Source: Mycolicibacterium rutilum (lineage in GTDB: Bacteria > Actinomycetota > Actinomycetes > Mycobacteriales > Mycobacteriaceae). Taken from it: a DNA stretch of 64,000 nucleotides. Below, in pieces: positions 15,716 through 24,653 of this stretch; positions within the stretch are counted from its first letter, which is position 1; each line of letters begins with the position of its first letter. Below the pieces are notes generated by a model that was given only the letters and a program-made list of their open reading frames with translations, was not told the origin of the DNA and ran no database searches. The stretch is from the NCBI RefSeq assembly GCF_900108565.1, contig NZ_LT629971.1:3906001-3970000 (forward strand), given 5' to 3'. Both the position numbers and the translations under genes were made by a program.

Positions 15716-17197
15716 GTGGAGCTGCTGCTCGGGATCGACATGGGGACGGGGAGCACGAAAGGTGTCCTCGTCGACACCTCGGGGTCGGTCGTCGCGACCG
15801 AAACCATCCCGCACTCCATGGACTTGCCTCGCCCGGGTTGGGCCGAGGTCGACGCGGAGGCGGTGTGGTGGCGCGAGGTGTGCGCCATCAGCCGGGCGCT
15901 GATGGCCAAGGTGCCCAGCGGCGGTGTCCTCGGTGCGATGTGCGTCAGCGGTGTCGGGCCCTGCCTGGTGCTGTGCGACGCCGATCTGCGGCCCCTGCGG
16001 CCGGCCATCCTGTACGGCGTCGACACCCGGGCCACCGCCGAGATCGCCGCACTGACAGCCGAGTTCGGTGCGCAGAACATCATGGCCGAGGCGGGTACGG
16101 TGCTGTCGAGCCAGGCGGTGGGCCCGAAGCTGGAGTGGGTGCACCGGCACGAGCCCGACGTGTTCGACCGGGCCAGAGGCTGGTACGGGTCCAACTCCTA
16201 CATCGCGGCGAAGCTGACCGGCGAATACGTGATGGACCATCACACCGCGAGCCAGTGCGACCCGATGTATGTGACCAAGGACTTCGACTGGAACCATCAA
16301 TGGGCGCAACGCATTTGCCGACATCTGCCGCTGCCGCGGCTGGCGTGGCCCAGCGAGGTGGTGGGGACCGTCACCGCCGAAGCCGCCGCCGCGACCGGCG
16401 TGCCGGCCGGCACCCCGGTCGCGGCCGGTGCGGTGGACGCCTACTCCGAGGCCTTCTCGGTCGGTGTGCGTGCTCCCGGCGACCAGATGCTGATGTACGG
16501 CTCGACGATGTTCATCGTGCAGGTCATCGACGAGTACTACAGCGATCCGGCGTTGTGGATCACTGCGGGCGTCGAGCGCGGCAGCCTCGCGCTGGCGGCG
16601 GGCACGTCGACGGCGGGCAGCATGATCAGCTGGCTGCAGACCGTGACCGGCGGTGCCTCTTTCGAGGATCTGATGGCCGAAGCGCAGGCCGTTCCGCCGG
16701 GCAGCGAGGGACTGGTGGTGCTGCCGTACCTCGCCGGCGAGCGCACCCCCGTGTTCGATCCGCAGGCCAGGGGAGTCGTCGCCGGGCTGACGCTGCGGCA
16801 CGGCCGCGGCCACCTGTTCCGGGCCGCCTACGAAGGCATCTCGTTCGGCATCCGCCAGATCCTGGAGCGGTTCGACGACGCCCACGCCGGCACCAGGACC
16901 GTCGCCGTCGGTGGCGGTCTGCGCAGCCCGATCTGGACGCAGGCCGTCAGCGACATCACCGGGCGCTCACAGCTGATCCCGGAACAGGCCATCGGGGCCA
17001 GCTACGGCGACGCGCTGCTCGCCGGGATCGGGGCCGGGTTGGTGCCGCCGTCGACCGACTGGGCCAAGATCGCGCGCGAGGTCAAGCCCGACCCGGCCAA
17101 CCGCGCGCTCTACGACGAGCTGTATGCCGTGTGGAGCGAGCTGTACCCCGCCACCCGGCCGCAGGTGCACCGACTCACCTCGATGGACCCCGGCTGA
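15716..17197 (+). CDS. FGGY-family carbohydrate kinase (second, polyol/pentulose type)
   Basis: A 493-residue sugar kinase. It has phosphate-1 'LLGIDMGTGSTKGVLVD', a 'PGWAEVDAEAVWW' block, 'ILYGVDTRATAEI' and 'YVMDHHTASQCDPMY'. The catalytic Asp241 lies in AAGAVDAYSEAFSVG, followed by 'MLMYGSTMFIV', 'VLPYLAGERTPVFDPQARG' and 'VAVGGGLRSPIW'. It belongs to the branch of FGGY kinases that includes erythritol and L-ribulose/xylulose-like kinases and differs clearly from the kinase at 13277. GTG start at 15716. It ends 3 bases before the convergent SDR gene. Substrate is uncertain; a tetrulose or pentulose made by the nearby dehydrogenases is the best guess. Confidence 0.88.
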   Translation: MELLLGIDMGTGSTKGVLVDTSGSVVATETIPHSMDLPRPGWAEVDAEAVWWREVCAISRALMAKVPSGGVLGAMCVSGVGPCLVLCDADLRPLRPAILYGVDTRATAEIAALTAEFGAQNIMAEAGTVLSSQAVGPKLEWVHRHEPDVFDRARGWYGSNSYIAAKLTGEYVMDHHTASQCDPMYVTKDFDWNHQWAQRICRHLPLPRLAWPSEVVGTVTAEAAAATGVPAGTPVAAGAVDAYSEAFSVGVRAPGDQMLMYGSTMFIVQVIDEYYSDPALWITAGVERGSLALAAGTSTAGSMISWLQTVTGGASFEDLMAEAQAVPPGSEGLVVLPYLAGERTPVFDPQARGVVAGLTLRHGRGHLFRAAYEGISFGIRQILERFDDAHAGTRTVAVGGGLRSPIWTQAVSDITGRSQLIPEQAIGASYGDALLAGIGAGLVPPSTDWAKIAREVKPDPANRALYDELYAVWSELYPATRPQVHRLTSMDPG

Positions 17198-17200
17198 GCG

Positions 17201-17986
17201 TCAGCCCATCGTGTAGCCGCCGTCGACGGGGATGTCCACACCGTTGACCATGCTCGCCAGATCCGAGGCCAACCACACCACCGCGTCGCTGACCTCGTGC
17301 GGAACGGCGAAGCGACCCAACGGAATCCGCGCAAGCATCGGGGCCGCCTTGGCCTCCTCGCCCCACACCCGCTGACCCATCTCGGTCAGTACCACCGTCG
17401 GGCACACCGAGTTCGCCCGGATGCCGTGCGGCCCGAGCTCGCGGGCCAGCACCTTGGTCGCCATGACGAGACCGGCCTTGGACGCGCAGTACGCGTAGTG
17501 ATCCGGCAGCGGCGCCAGGGCGGCCGCCGACGCCACGGTGATGATCGACCCGCCGGTCCCGGCCTCCGCCATCGCGGCACCCACGATCGACGCCAGCAGC
17601 GCCGGGGCCCTCAGGTTCACCGCGATCGTCGCGTCGAACTGCGCGGGGTCGGTCTGCGTCACCGGCTGCGGATACGAGACGCCGGCGTTGTTGACGAGCA
17701 CATCGAGCCCGCCGAAGGCGTCGAGCGCCGTGCTGGCGAGCGCAGCCGGCCCGTCGTCGGCAGCGAGATCTACGGCCGCCGTGCGGATCTCGACGCCGAA
17801 CTCATCGGCCAGCGTTGCGCGTGCCGTGTTCAGCTCGGCGTCGTCGCGTCCGCTGAGCACCAGGGTGGCCCCGGCCGAGGCGAACGCGCGCGCGATGTCG
17901 GCGCCGATCCCCTTGGTGGCGCCGGTGATCAGCGCGCGTTTTCCGTCGAGTCGCAATGCGCCGGCGTAGCGGGCCTCGCTGACCAT
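17201..17986 (-). CDS. Short-chain dehydrogenase (polyol/ketose reductase type)
   Basis: A 261-residue SDR with cofactor loop TGATKGIG (21-28), 'SGRDD' after beta-2 (the Arg suggests NADP(H)), NNAG (99-102), catalytic Ser153 and Tyr166-x-x-x-Lys170 (YCASK), and the C-terminal 'MVNGVDIPVDGGYTMG'. It shares the 'CPTVVLTEMG' and C-terminal blocks with the SDR at 31696, so the two look like paralogues for related polyols. ATG 17986 is used; GTG 17992 overlaps the SorC stop as GTGA, implying translational coupling to the regulator gene. A role as a tetritol/pentitol dehydrogenase is inferred from context. Confidence 0.9.
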   Translation of the reverse strand: MVSEARYAGALRLDGKRALITGATKGIGADIARAFASAGATLVLSGRDDAELNTARATLADEFGVEIRTAAVDLAADDGPAALASTALDAFGGLDVLVNNAGVSYPQPVTQTDPAQFDATIAVNLRAPALLASIVGAAMAEAGTGGSIITVASAAALAPLPDHYAYCASKAGLVMATKVLARELGPHGIRANSVCPTVVLTEMGQRVWGEEAKAAPMLARIPLGRFAVPHEVSDAVVWLASDLASMVNGVDIPVDGGYTMG

Positions 17987-17988
17987 TG

Positions 17989-19011
17989 TCACGTCTGCTC
18001 CAGATGATTGAGGAGGGCCGACGCCGTCGCCGGGTCGGTGACCAACTGGTTGAAGTACCCGCCGCGGGCGCCGGCGATGATCGAGTCGATCTTGTCGGTG
18101 CCGACGGCCACCGCGATGGTGACCGGGATGTGCCGCAGCGCTTCGAGTTCCACGGCGATCAGGCGGTCGCTGCCCTCGAACTCGACCGGCTCGCCCGCGC
18201 GATCGAAGAACCGCGAGCACACGTCACCGACGGCCGCGCGCAACGACGTCGACTCGGTCGGCACGAACCGGGGGATGTCGGCACGCATCAGCGGCGGCGC
18301 CCCCACGCCCATCAGCGCACACCTGGCGTGCGGCCACAGGTGGAGCACCCGCTGAATGGTGGGGTCGTTGAGCAGTGAGGGATACAGGTCGGGACCCGGG
18401 AGTGCCGGTGCGAACAGGTAATTGGGCCGACCGGCGACACGGTCGGCGATCAAGCGGGTGATCTCGTTGGTCTGATACCAGGCCTCGGGCTGATCGTTGC
18501 CACCGACCGTCGGAGCCACCAGCACCCCGGGCAACGGCGCCAGGTCGTACTGCGCCACCTCGTAGACCGTGCGGCCCGACGACACCAGCAGCACATCACC
18601 GGGCAGCAACCCGGCCGCGGACAGCGCACGACCGACGGCGGGTGCCAGCACACCGCCCATGACGTCCAAATGGCTGCGCCCGGGACCCGGTGTCGGCAAT
18701 GGCAGGCTCAGCACCACGCTGGTCAACGACAGCGCGCGCGCAAGCCTGTCGGACAGATCGCCGACCGCGACCTCGGCGGGCGGCACCACCTCGATGCGGA
18801 CGATGCCGCGCCGTTTGGCCTCGGCCAGCAGCCGGCTGACCGTTGCGCGGCTGGTGCCGAGCCGGTTCGCCACCTCGGCCTGGGTGGCGTCCTCGGTGTA
18901 GTACAGCTTGGCCGCTTGGTACAGCAGCGACGCCGGAAAATGCCCGGCCTCACCGTCAGTCGCGGAATCGGCGCCTGCGGGAGTAGACGACGGCCGAGCG
19001 GTCCTGGGCAT
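17989..19011 (-). CDS. SorC/DeoR-type sugar-responsive transcriptional regulator
   Basis: A 340-residue regulator. The N-terminal HTH is 'LYYTEDATQAEVANRLGTSRATVSRLLAEAKRRGIVRIEVV'. A C-terminal SorC sugar-phosphate-binding domain follows, with 'LLPGDVLLVSSGRTVYEVA', 'VGGNDQPEAWYQTNEITRLIADRVAG' and 'GYFNQLVTDPATASALL'. ATG 19011 is the preferred start. It is divergent from the large polyol operon, with strong palindromes at 19030-19069 immediately upstream, so it probably controls both the operon and its own SDR partner. The effector is likely a phosphorylated intermediate such as erythrulose phosphate (inference from family). Confidence 0.92.
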   Translation of the reverse strand: MPRTARPSSTPAGADSATDGEAGHFPASLLYQAAKLYYTEDATQAEVANRLGTSRATVSRLLAEAKRRGIVRIEVVPPAEVAVGDLSDRLARALSLTSVVLSLPLPTPGPGRSHLDVMGGVLAPAVGRALSAAGLLPGDVLLVSSGRTVYEVAQYDLAPLPGVLVAPTVGGNDQPEAWYQTNEITRLIADRVAGRPNYLFAPALPGPDLYPSLLNDPTIQRVLHLWPHARCALMGVGAPPLMRADIPRFVPTESTSLRAAVGDVCSRFFDRAGEPVEFEGSDRLIAVELEALRHIPVTIAVAVGTDKIDSIIAGARGGYFNQLVTDPATASALLNHLEQT

Positions 19012-19029
19012 GCGCCGAGTATGCCATCT

Positions 19030-19069
19030 GAACATCTGTTCTCGGTAGATGTTCTATGAACATGTGTTC
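19030..19069. promoter_or_regulatory. Probable SorC operator: three overlapping palindromes
   Basis: GAACATCTGTTC lies at 19030-19041 and GAACATGTGTTC at 19058-19069. Between and overlapping them, ATGTTC-TAT-GAACAT lies at 19049-19063. All are built from the half-site GAACA/TGTTC. The cluster sits 18 bases upstream of the regulator start and about 90 bases before the polyol operon. Repeated half-sites with regular spacing suit the tetrameric SorC-family binding mode. Confidence 0.75.
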
Positions 19070-19161
19070 TGGACATTTGTGCACCGGTGGCGTTAGTGTG
19101 ACTGCACCCACATCGCCGCGCAGGTGATGACTGCCGGACAGCGACGTTGACAGGAGTGCAG

Positions 19162-20250
19162 ATGTCGGACCCGATCCGCGAGAAGATGCAAGCGGTGATC
19201 TGCCACGGCCCCCACGACTACCGACTCGAAGAGGTCGCGGTGCCGGTGCGCCGGGCGGGTGAGGCGCTGATCAAGGTCGAAGCCGTCGGTATCTGCGCCA
19301 GCGATCTGAAGTGCTACCACGGCGCCGCGAAGTTCTGGGGCGACGAGAACCGCCCGGCGTGGGCCGAGACGATGGTCATCCCCGGGCATGAATTCGTCGG
19401 CCGGGTCGTCGAACTCGACGACGAAGCCGCCGAGCGGTGGGGCATCGCCGTCGGCGACCGGGTGGTCTCCGAGCAGATCGTGCCGTGCTGGGAGTGCCGG
19501 TTCTGCAAGCGCGGCCAGTACCACATGTGCCAGCCGCACGACCTCTACGGGTTCAAGCGCCGGACCCCCGGCGCCATGGCGAGCTACATGGTGTATCCGG
19601 CAGACGCGCTGGTGCACAAGGTTTCTCCCGAGGTCCCGGCGCACCACGCCGCGTTCGCCGAGCCGCTGTCGTGCTCGTTGCACGCCGTGGAGCGCGCGCA
19701 GATCACCTTCGAGGACACCGTCGTGGTCGCCGGCTGCGGCCCGATCGGCCTCGGCATGATCGCCGGCGCCAAGGCCAAGAACCCGATGCGCGTCATCGCC
19801 TTGGACATGGCCCCCGAAAAGCTCAAGCTCGCCGAGAAGTGCGGGGCCGACCTGACGATCAACATCGCCGAACAGGACGCCGAGAAGATCGTCAAGGACC
19901 TCACCGACGGTTACGGCGCCGATGTGTACCTTGAAGGCACCGGCCACACGTCGGCGGTGCCGCAGGGCCTGAACCTGTTGCGCAAGCTCGGACGCTACGT
20001 CGAGTACGGCGTCTTCGGCAGCGACGCGACCGTCGACTGGAGCATCATCAGCGACGATAAGGAACTCGATGTGCTCGGCGCACATCTCGGACCGTACTGC
20101 TGGCCCGCGGCGATCAAGATGATCGAGTCCGGTGTGCTCCCGATGAACGAGATCTGCACTCATCAGTTGCCTCTCACCGAATTCCAGCAAGGCCTCGACC
20201 TGGTGGCCAGCGGAAAGGAATCGGTCAAGGTCTCCCTGATCCCTGCCTGA
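19162..20250 (+). CDS. eltD: Zinc-dependent polyol dehydrogenase (erythritol/L-threitol dehydrogenase-like)
   Basis: A 362-residue medium-chain zinc dehydrogenase. The catalytic zinc site is Cys45 (GICASD), His75-Glu76 (PGHEFVG) and Glu167. The structural zinc site is Cys109, 112, 115 and 123 (CWECRFCKRGQYHMC). The NAD-binding loop is GCGPIGLG at 191-198. ATG 19162 has ACAGGAG about 5 bases upstream. It is the first gene of the operon, next to a DAK kinase and an RpiB isomerase. By analogy with the M. smegmatis tetritol pathway it should oxidise erythritol and/or L-threitol to erythrulose. The symbol rests on that analogy. Confidence 0.85.
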   Translation: MSDPIREKMQAVICHGPHDYRLEEVAVPVRRAGEALIKVEAVGICASDLKCYHGAAKFWGDENRPAWAETMVIPGHEFVGRVVELDDEAAERWGIAVGDRVVSEQIVPCWECRFCKRGQYHMCQPHDLYGFKRRTPGAMASYMVYPADALVHKVSPEVPAHHAAFAEPLSCSLHAVERAQITFEDTVVVAGCGPIGLGMIAGAKAKNPMRVIALDMAPEKLKLAEKCGADLTINIAEQDAEKIVKDLTDGYGADVYLEGTGHTSAVPQGLNLLRKLGRYVEYGVFGSDATVDWSIISDDKELDVLGAHLGPYCWPAAIKMIESGVLPMNEICTHQLPLTEFQQGLDLVASGKESVKVSLIPA

Positions 20251-20264
20251 CGAAAGCGACTGTG

Positions 20265-21695
20265 ATGAGCCGAGAATTGCGACCCGGACCGCACCGCCAG
20301 TTGTCGAGGCGGAACATGTTGGCGGCCATGGGGCTGGCCGGAGCGGCGGCAGTGAGCCTGCCGGTGCTGTCGGCCTGCGGCGTCGGGGGCCGCACCAACG
20401 CGCCCAACGGGGCGTCGGAGGTCACCGGTGGGTTCGACTGGAAGAAGGCTTCCGGGTCGACCATCAACCTGCTGCAGACCCCGCACCCGTACCAGCAGTC
20501 GTATCAACCGCTGCTCAAGGAGTTCACCGAACTGACCGGGATCAACGTCAACGTCGATCTCGTTCCGGAGGCGGACTACTTCACCAAGCTCAACACCGAG
20601 CTGGCCGGTGGCACGGGCAAGCACGACGCGTTCATGCTGGGCGCCTACTTCATCTGGCAGTACGGCCCGCCCGGGTGGATCGAGGACCTCAACCCGTGGC
20701 TGCAGAACAGCTCGGCCACCAACGCCGAGTACGACTTCGAGGACATCTTCGAGGGTCTGCGCACCTCGACCCGGTGGGACTTCGAGCTCGGCAACCCGCT
20801 GGGCACCGGTGGGCAGTGGGCGATCCCGTGGGGGTTCGAGAACAACGTCGTCGCCTACAACAAGGCGTACTTCGACCAGCGTGGCATCACGCGGCTGCCG
20901 GACAACTTCGACGACTTCATTCAGCTCGCGGTCGATCTCACCGACCGGTCCGAGAACCGCTACGGCATCGCCACGCGCGGCTCGAAGTCGTGGGCCACGA
21001 TCCATCCGGGATTCATGACGCAGTACGTCCGCGAGGGTGCGGTCGACTACACCTTCGACGGCACCGATCTGGTGGCGGAGATGGACAGCGACAAGGCCGT
21101 CGAATTCACACGCAAGTGGATCGAGATGCAGCACAAGGCCGGTCCGACGTCGTGGACGACGTATGACTATCCGAACGCCACCGGCGACCTGGGCGACGGC
21201 ACGGCGATGATGGTCTACGACGCCGACAGCGCCACCTATCCGAAGAACAAGCCCGGCGCCAGCGCCGAGGCGGGCAACCTCGGGTGGTACGCGGGCCCGG
21301 CCGGACCGGACGGCAACTACAAGACCAACCTGTGGACGTGGACGTGGGCGATGAACGCCAACTCCCGCAACAAGTTGCCTGCCTGGCTGTTCATCCAGTG
21401 GGCCACCGGCAAGGAGTCGATGAACAAGGCCGTCGAGGGCGGCATCTACGCCGATCCCGTGCGGCAGTCGGTGTTCGACACCACCTTCAAGCGGATCGCC
21501 GCCGACCAGTACGGCTACCTCGAGGCGTTCGAGACCGTCATCGGTTCATCGAAGATCCAGTTCACGCCGCAGAAGAAGTTCTTCGACACCACCAAGGACT
21601 GGGCGGTGGCGCTGCAGGACATCTACGGCGGTGACGACGCGGCCTCCCGGTTGCGCAGCCTGGCCAAGACGAACACCTCCAAGGTCAACCTGTAG
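20265..21695 (+). CDS. CUT1-type ABC sugar/polyol-binding lipoprotein
   Basis: A 476-residue extracellular solute-binding protein of the family-1 type. The N-terminus has a twin-arginine-like motif (LSRRNMLAAMG) and a lipobox ending LSACG near residue 39, so a Tat-exported lipoprotein is likely. The mature part has 'YQQSYQPLLKEFTELTGINVNVDLVPEADYFTKLNTELAGGTGKHDAFML', typical of the fold, and many Trp/Tyr residues suited to carbohydrate binding. It sits 14 bases after the dehydrogenase gene and before two permeases. The ligand is presumably the tetritol processed by the operon. Confidence 0.92.
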   Translation: MSRELRPGPHRQLSRRNMLAAMGLAGAAAVSLPVLSACGVGGRTNAPNGASEVTGGFDWKKASGSTINLLQTPHPYQQSYQPLLKEFTELTGINVNVDLVPEADYFTKLNTELAGGTGKHDAFMLGAYFIWQYGPPGWIEDLNPWLQNSSATNAEYDFEDIFEGLRTSTRWDFELGNPLGTGGQWAIPWGFENNVVAYNKAYFDQRGITRLPDNFDDFIQLAVDLTDRSENRYGIATRGSKSWATIHPGFMTQYVREGAVDYTFDGTDLVAEMDSDKAVEFTRKWIEMQHKAGPTSWTTYDYPNATGDLGDGTAMMVYDADSATYPKNKPGASAEAGNLGWYAGPAGPDGNYKTNLWTWTWAMNANSRNKLPAWLFIQWATGKESMNKAVEGGIYADPVRQSVFDTTFKRIAADQYGYLEAFETVIGSSKIQFTPQKKFFDTTKDWAVALQDIYGGDDAASRLRSLAKTNTSKVNL

Positions 21696-21706
21696 GAGCC
21701 GGCGAC

Positions 21707-22663
21707 ATGACACTGCAGACATCCCAGCACCCGGCTCCGGCAACGGAACCGGTCGACCGGCGGGCCGCGGGCGCGGTGCCGGAGGTCCCGACCTGGCGGC
21801 GCAAGCTGCGGCCCTACCTGTTGTCGGTGCCGGCGGTCCTGATCGTCGTCGGCATCCTGTACCCGTTCGCGGTGGGCGCCTACTACGCCTTCCTCAATTA
21901 CGCTGCGGTGAACCCGGATCCACACTTCGTCTGGTTCGAGAACTTCAAATCTGTTCTCGGCGATCAGATCTTCTGGCAGAGCGCCAAGGTCACGGCGATC
22001 TTCGCGGTGCTGGCCACGGTCATCGAGACGGTCATCGGGGTCGGCCTGGCGCTGCTGCTGAATCGGTCGTCGTTGATCGGGCGGATGTTCGAGAAAGTGC
22101 TCATCCTGCCGCTGATGATCGCGCCGGTCATCGCGGGCGTGATCTGGAAGCTGATGTTCAACCCGCAGTTCGGCATCCTCAATCACGTTCTCGGGCTGGG
22201 CAACACGTTCGACTGGTTGTCGTCGACCAACGCGCTGTGGTCGGTGATCCTCGTCGACCTGTGGATCTTCACACCGTTCGTCGCGATCCTGGTCCTCGCC
22301 GGGATCCGGTCACTGCCCAAGGAGCCGTTCGAAGCGTCCGAGGTCGACGGCGCCGGCTGGTTCTACATGTTCCGCAAGCTGATGCTGCCGATGCTGTGGC
22401 CCTACATCCTGGTCGCGGTCATCTTCCGGTTCATGGACAACCTCAAGGTGTTCGACCACATCTACGTGCTGACGGCGGGCGGTCCCGGTGTGGCCACCCG
22501 CACCCTGCAGATCGGAGCCTTCGAGGACTCCATCATCAACCTCGACTACTCCCGCGGCAGCACCTACATGCTGCTGCTGTGGGTGATCGTGTTCATCACC
22601 GCGCGCTACCTGGTCAGCGTGCTGGGCAAGGCGCAGCGCCGTGCTGCCGGGGCGGAGTCGTGA
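21707..22663 (+). CDS. CUT1-type ABC permease (MalF-like)
   Basis: A 318-residue permease with a hydrophilic N-terminus (about residues 1-32) and six helices. The first, 'LLSVPAVLIVVGILYPFAVGAYYAF', precedes the extracytoplasmic 'NFKSVLGDQIFW'. The cytoplasmic EAA-type loop is 'EPFEASEVDGAGWFYMFRKLMLPMLWP'. TAGGAG lies 6 bases before ATG 21707. It pairs with the permease at 22660, overlapping it by 4 bases. Confidence 0.93.
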   Translation: MTLQTSQHPAPATEPVDRRAAGAVPEVPTWRRKLRPYLLSVPAVLIVVGILYPFAVGAYYAFLNYAAVNPDPHFVWFENFKSVLGDQIFWQSAKVTAIFAVLATVIETVIGVGLALLLNRSSLIGRMFEKVLILPLMIAPVIAGVIWKLMFNPQFGILNHVLGLGNTFDWLSSTNALWSVILVDLWIFTPFVAILVLAGIRSLPKEPFEASEVDGAGWFYMFRKLMLPMLWPYILVAVIFRFMDNLKVFDHIYVLTAGGPGVATRTLQIGAFEDSIINLDYSRGSTYMLLLWVIVFITARYLVSVLGKAQRRAAGAES

Positions 22664-23538
22664 GCATGTTCAACAAAGCCGAATTGCTGCCGGGCCAGAA
22701 GCGCTGGTCGATCGGATCGGTGGCCGCCGACGTCGGGCTGGTGTTCTGGTTCGTGTTCTCGCTGTTCCCGATCTTCTGGATGCTGATGCTGGCACTGAAG
22801 AACGCCGAAGAGCAGACCACGACGTACTTCGCGTTCAGCCCGACGTGGGAGAACTTCGCCACGGTGCTCAGCGACAAGGGCACGCAGATGACGAGCGTCG
22901 ACTTCAAGGCGTCGCTGCTGACCAGCCTGCTGAACTGCGGTGGCGCGGTGCTCGTGTCGCTGGTGATCGGCATCCCCGCGGCCTACGCCGCCGGGCGTTG
23001 GCAGTACCGGGGCAGCAACGACCTGATGTTCACCATGCTGTCGTTCCGGTTCGCGCCGGAGCTGATGGTGATCGTGCCGCTGTTCGTCATCTACAACCAG
23101 ATCGGGCTGTTCGACACCAAGGTCGGGATGATCTGGGTTCTGCAGCTGGTGACCATGCCCCTGGTGGTGTGGATCCTGCGGTCCTACTTCCAGGACCTGC
23201 CCGACGACCTCGAGCAGGCCGCGCTGCTCGACGGCTACACCCGCCGGCGCGCATTTCTGATGGTGGCGTTGCCGATCGTGCGTCCGGGCATCGCGGCCGC
23301 CGCGCTGCTGGCGTTCATCTTCGCGTGGAACAACTACGTGTTCCCGCTCATCCTCGCCGACACCAACGCCGGCACGGTGACGGTCGCGATCACCAAATTC
23401 CTCGGCGGCGGTGGCCAGGCCTACTACAACCTGACCGCCGCGGCCGCCATCATCGCCGCGCTGCCACCGCTGATCCTGGCTCTGACCATTCAGCGGTACC
23501 TGGTGCGCGGCCTGTCGTTCGGGGCGGTGAAAGCCTGA
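22660..23538 (+). CDS. CUT1-type ABC permease (MalG-like)
   Basis: A 292-residue permease, starting at GTG 22660 in a GTGA overlap with the previous gene; ATG 22666 is an alternative. It has six helices, beginning 'ADVGLVFWFVFSLFPIFWMLMLALKN'. A 'FSPTWENFATVL' segment and the EAA loop 'DDLEQAALLDGYTRRRAFLMVALPIVRPG' are characteristic of the second CUT1 permease. It ends in a 1-base overlap (TGATG) with the ATPase gene. Confidence 0.93.
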   Translation: MSMFNKAELLPGQKRWSIGSVAADVGLVFWFVFSLFPIFWMLMLALKNAEEQTTTYFAFSPTWENFATVLSDKGTQMTSVDFKASLLTSLLNCGGAVLVSLVIGIPAAYAAGRWQYRGSNDLMFTMLSFRFAPELMVIVPLFVIYNQIGLFDTKVGMIWVLQLVTMPLVVWILRSYFQDLPDDLEQAALLDGYTRRRAFLMVALPIVRPGIAAAALLAFIFAWNNYVFPLILADTNAGTVTVAITKFLGGGGQAYYNLTAAAAIIAALPPLILALTIQRYLVRGLSFGAVKA

Positions 23539-24653
23539 TGGCTACGGTTTCGATAGCCGACGTGCACAAGTCGTTCGGCAAAGCCAAAGCGGTTGACGGG
23601 ATCTCGGTCGACATCGCCGACGGCGAGTTCTTCGTCATCCTGGGTCCCAGCGGTGCGGGCAAGACCACCACGCTGAAATCGGTTGCGGGTCTTGTCGACA
23701 TCGACTCCGGGGCGGTCCACATCGGCGGGAACGACGTCACCCGGGTGGAGCCGTACCACCGCAATGTGGCGATGGCGTTCGAGAGTTACGCGCTGTACCC
23801 GCAGAAGACCGTGGCCGAGAACCTCGCGTCCCCGCTGAAGTCCGGGCGCACCGGGCGCTACACCGAAGCGCAGCGCGCCGAGCGCATCGACCAGGTCACG
23901 TCCACGCTGGGGATCAACCACCTCCAGCAGCGGCTTCCGCGCGAGCTGTCCAACGGCCAGCGCCAGCGCGTGGCACTGGGCCGCGTGCTGGTCCGGCCTG
24001 CCGACATCTACCTCCTCGACGAACCGCTGAGCCACCTCGACGCCAAGCTGCGCGCCTCGATGCGGGCCGAACTCAAACAGCTCGGCGCGATGAGCAACAC
24101 CACCACGATCTACGTCACCCACGACTACCAGGAGGCGCTGGCACTGGGCGACCGGATCGCGGTGATGCGCGAGGGCCGCCTGGTGCAGATCGGCACCCCG
24201 GAGGAGATCTGGCGCCAACCGGCGGACACGTTCGTCGCCAAGGCGCTCGGTCAGCCCGAGATCAACCTGCTCGACGGTGTCGTCGACGACGGCCGAATCC
24301 GGCTCGGAGACGGGACGTTCGACGTCGCGGTGCCCGCCGGGGTGTCCGCGCAACGTGGCGACCGGGTGCGTGTCGGTCTGCGTCCGTGCGACCTGCACGT
24401 CACCTCCACGGCAGACAACCTCCGAGGCCGCGTGCTGCTCGCCGAACGTCTCGGCCGAAACATCGAACTCACCGTCACCATCGGCGGCACCCAGCTGATC
24501 GTGCTCACCTCGGGGCGCCACGGTGTCGGCGAGGGTGACGAGGTGTCGATGACGATCGCCGACAACGACATCCACGTGTTCGCCGCGGGTGACGGCGACA
24601 CCCCGCGGCTGGGTGCGTCCGGCCGCACGTCCGAACTGGAGGCAGCACAGTGA
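23538..24653 (+). CDS. CUT1-type ABC ATPase, first of two (MalK/UgpC-like)
   Basis: A 371-residue ATPase. It has Walker A GPSGAGKTT, signature LSNGQRQRV, Walker B 'DIYLLDEPLSHLD', an H-loop His in 'YVTHDYQEAL', and a C-terminal TOBE-type regulatory region with 'VRVGLRPCDLHV'. Two departures from the textbook sequence are the signature LSNGQ instead of LSGGQ, and a Q-loop reading AFESYALYP in which the usual Gln is Glu. The companion ATPase shares the Glu. Two separate ATPases for one permease pair imply a heteromeric nucleotide-binding dimer. Confidence 0.93.
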   Translation: MATVSIADVHKSFGKAKAVDGISVDIADGEFFVILGPSGAGKTTTLKSVAGLVDIDSGAVHIGGNDVTRVEPYHRNVAMAFESYALYPQKTVAENLASPLKSGRTGRYTEAQRAERIDQVTSTLGINHLQQRLPRELSNGQRQRVALGRVLVRPADIYLLDEPLSHLDAKLRASMRAELKQLGAMSNTTTIYVTHDYQEALALGDRIAVMREGRLVQIGTPEEIWRQPADTFVAKALGQPEINLLDGVVDDGRIRLGDGTFDVAVPAGVSAQRGDRVRVGLRPCDLHVTSTADNLRGRVLLAERLGRNIELTVTIGGTQLIVLTSGRHGVGEGDEVSMTIADNDIHVFAAGDGDTPRLGASGRTSELEAAQ

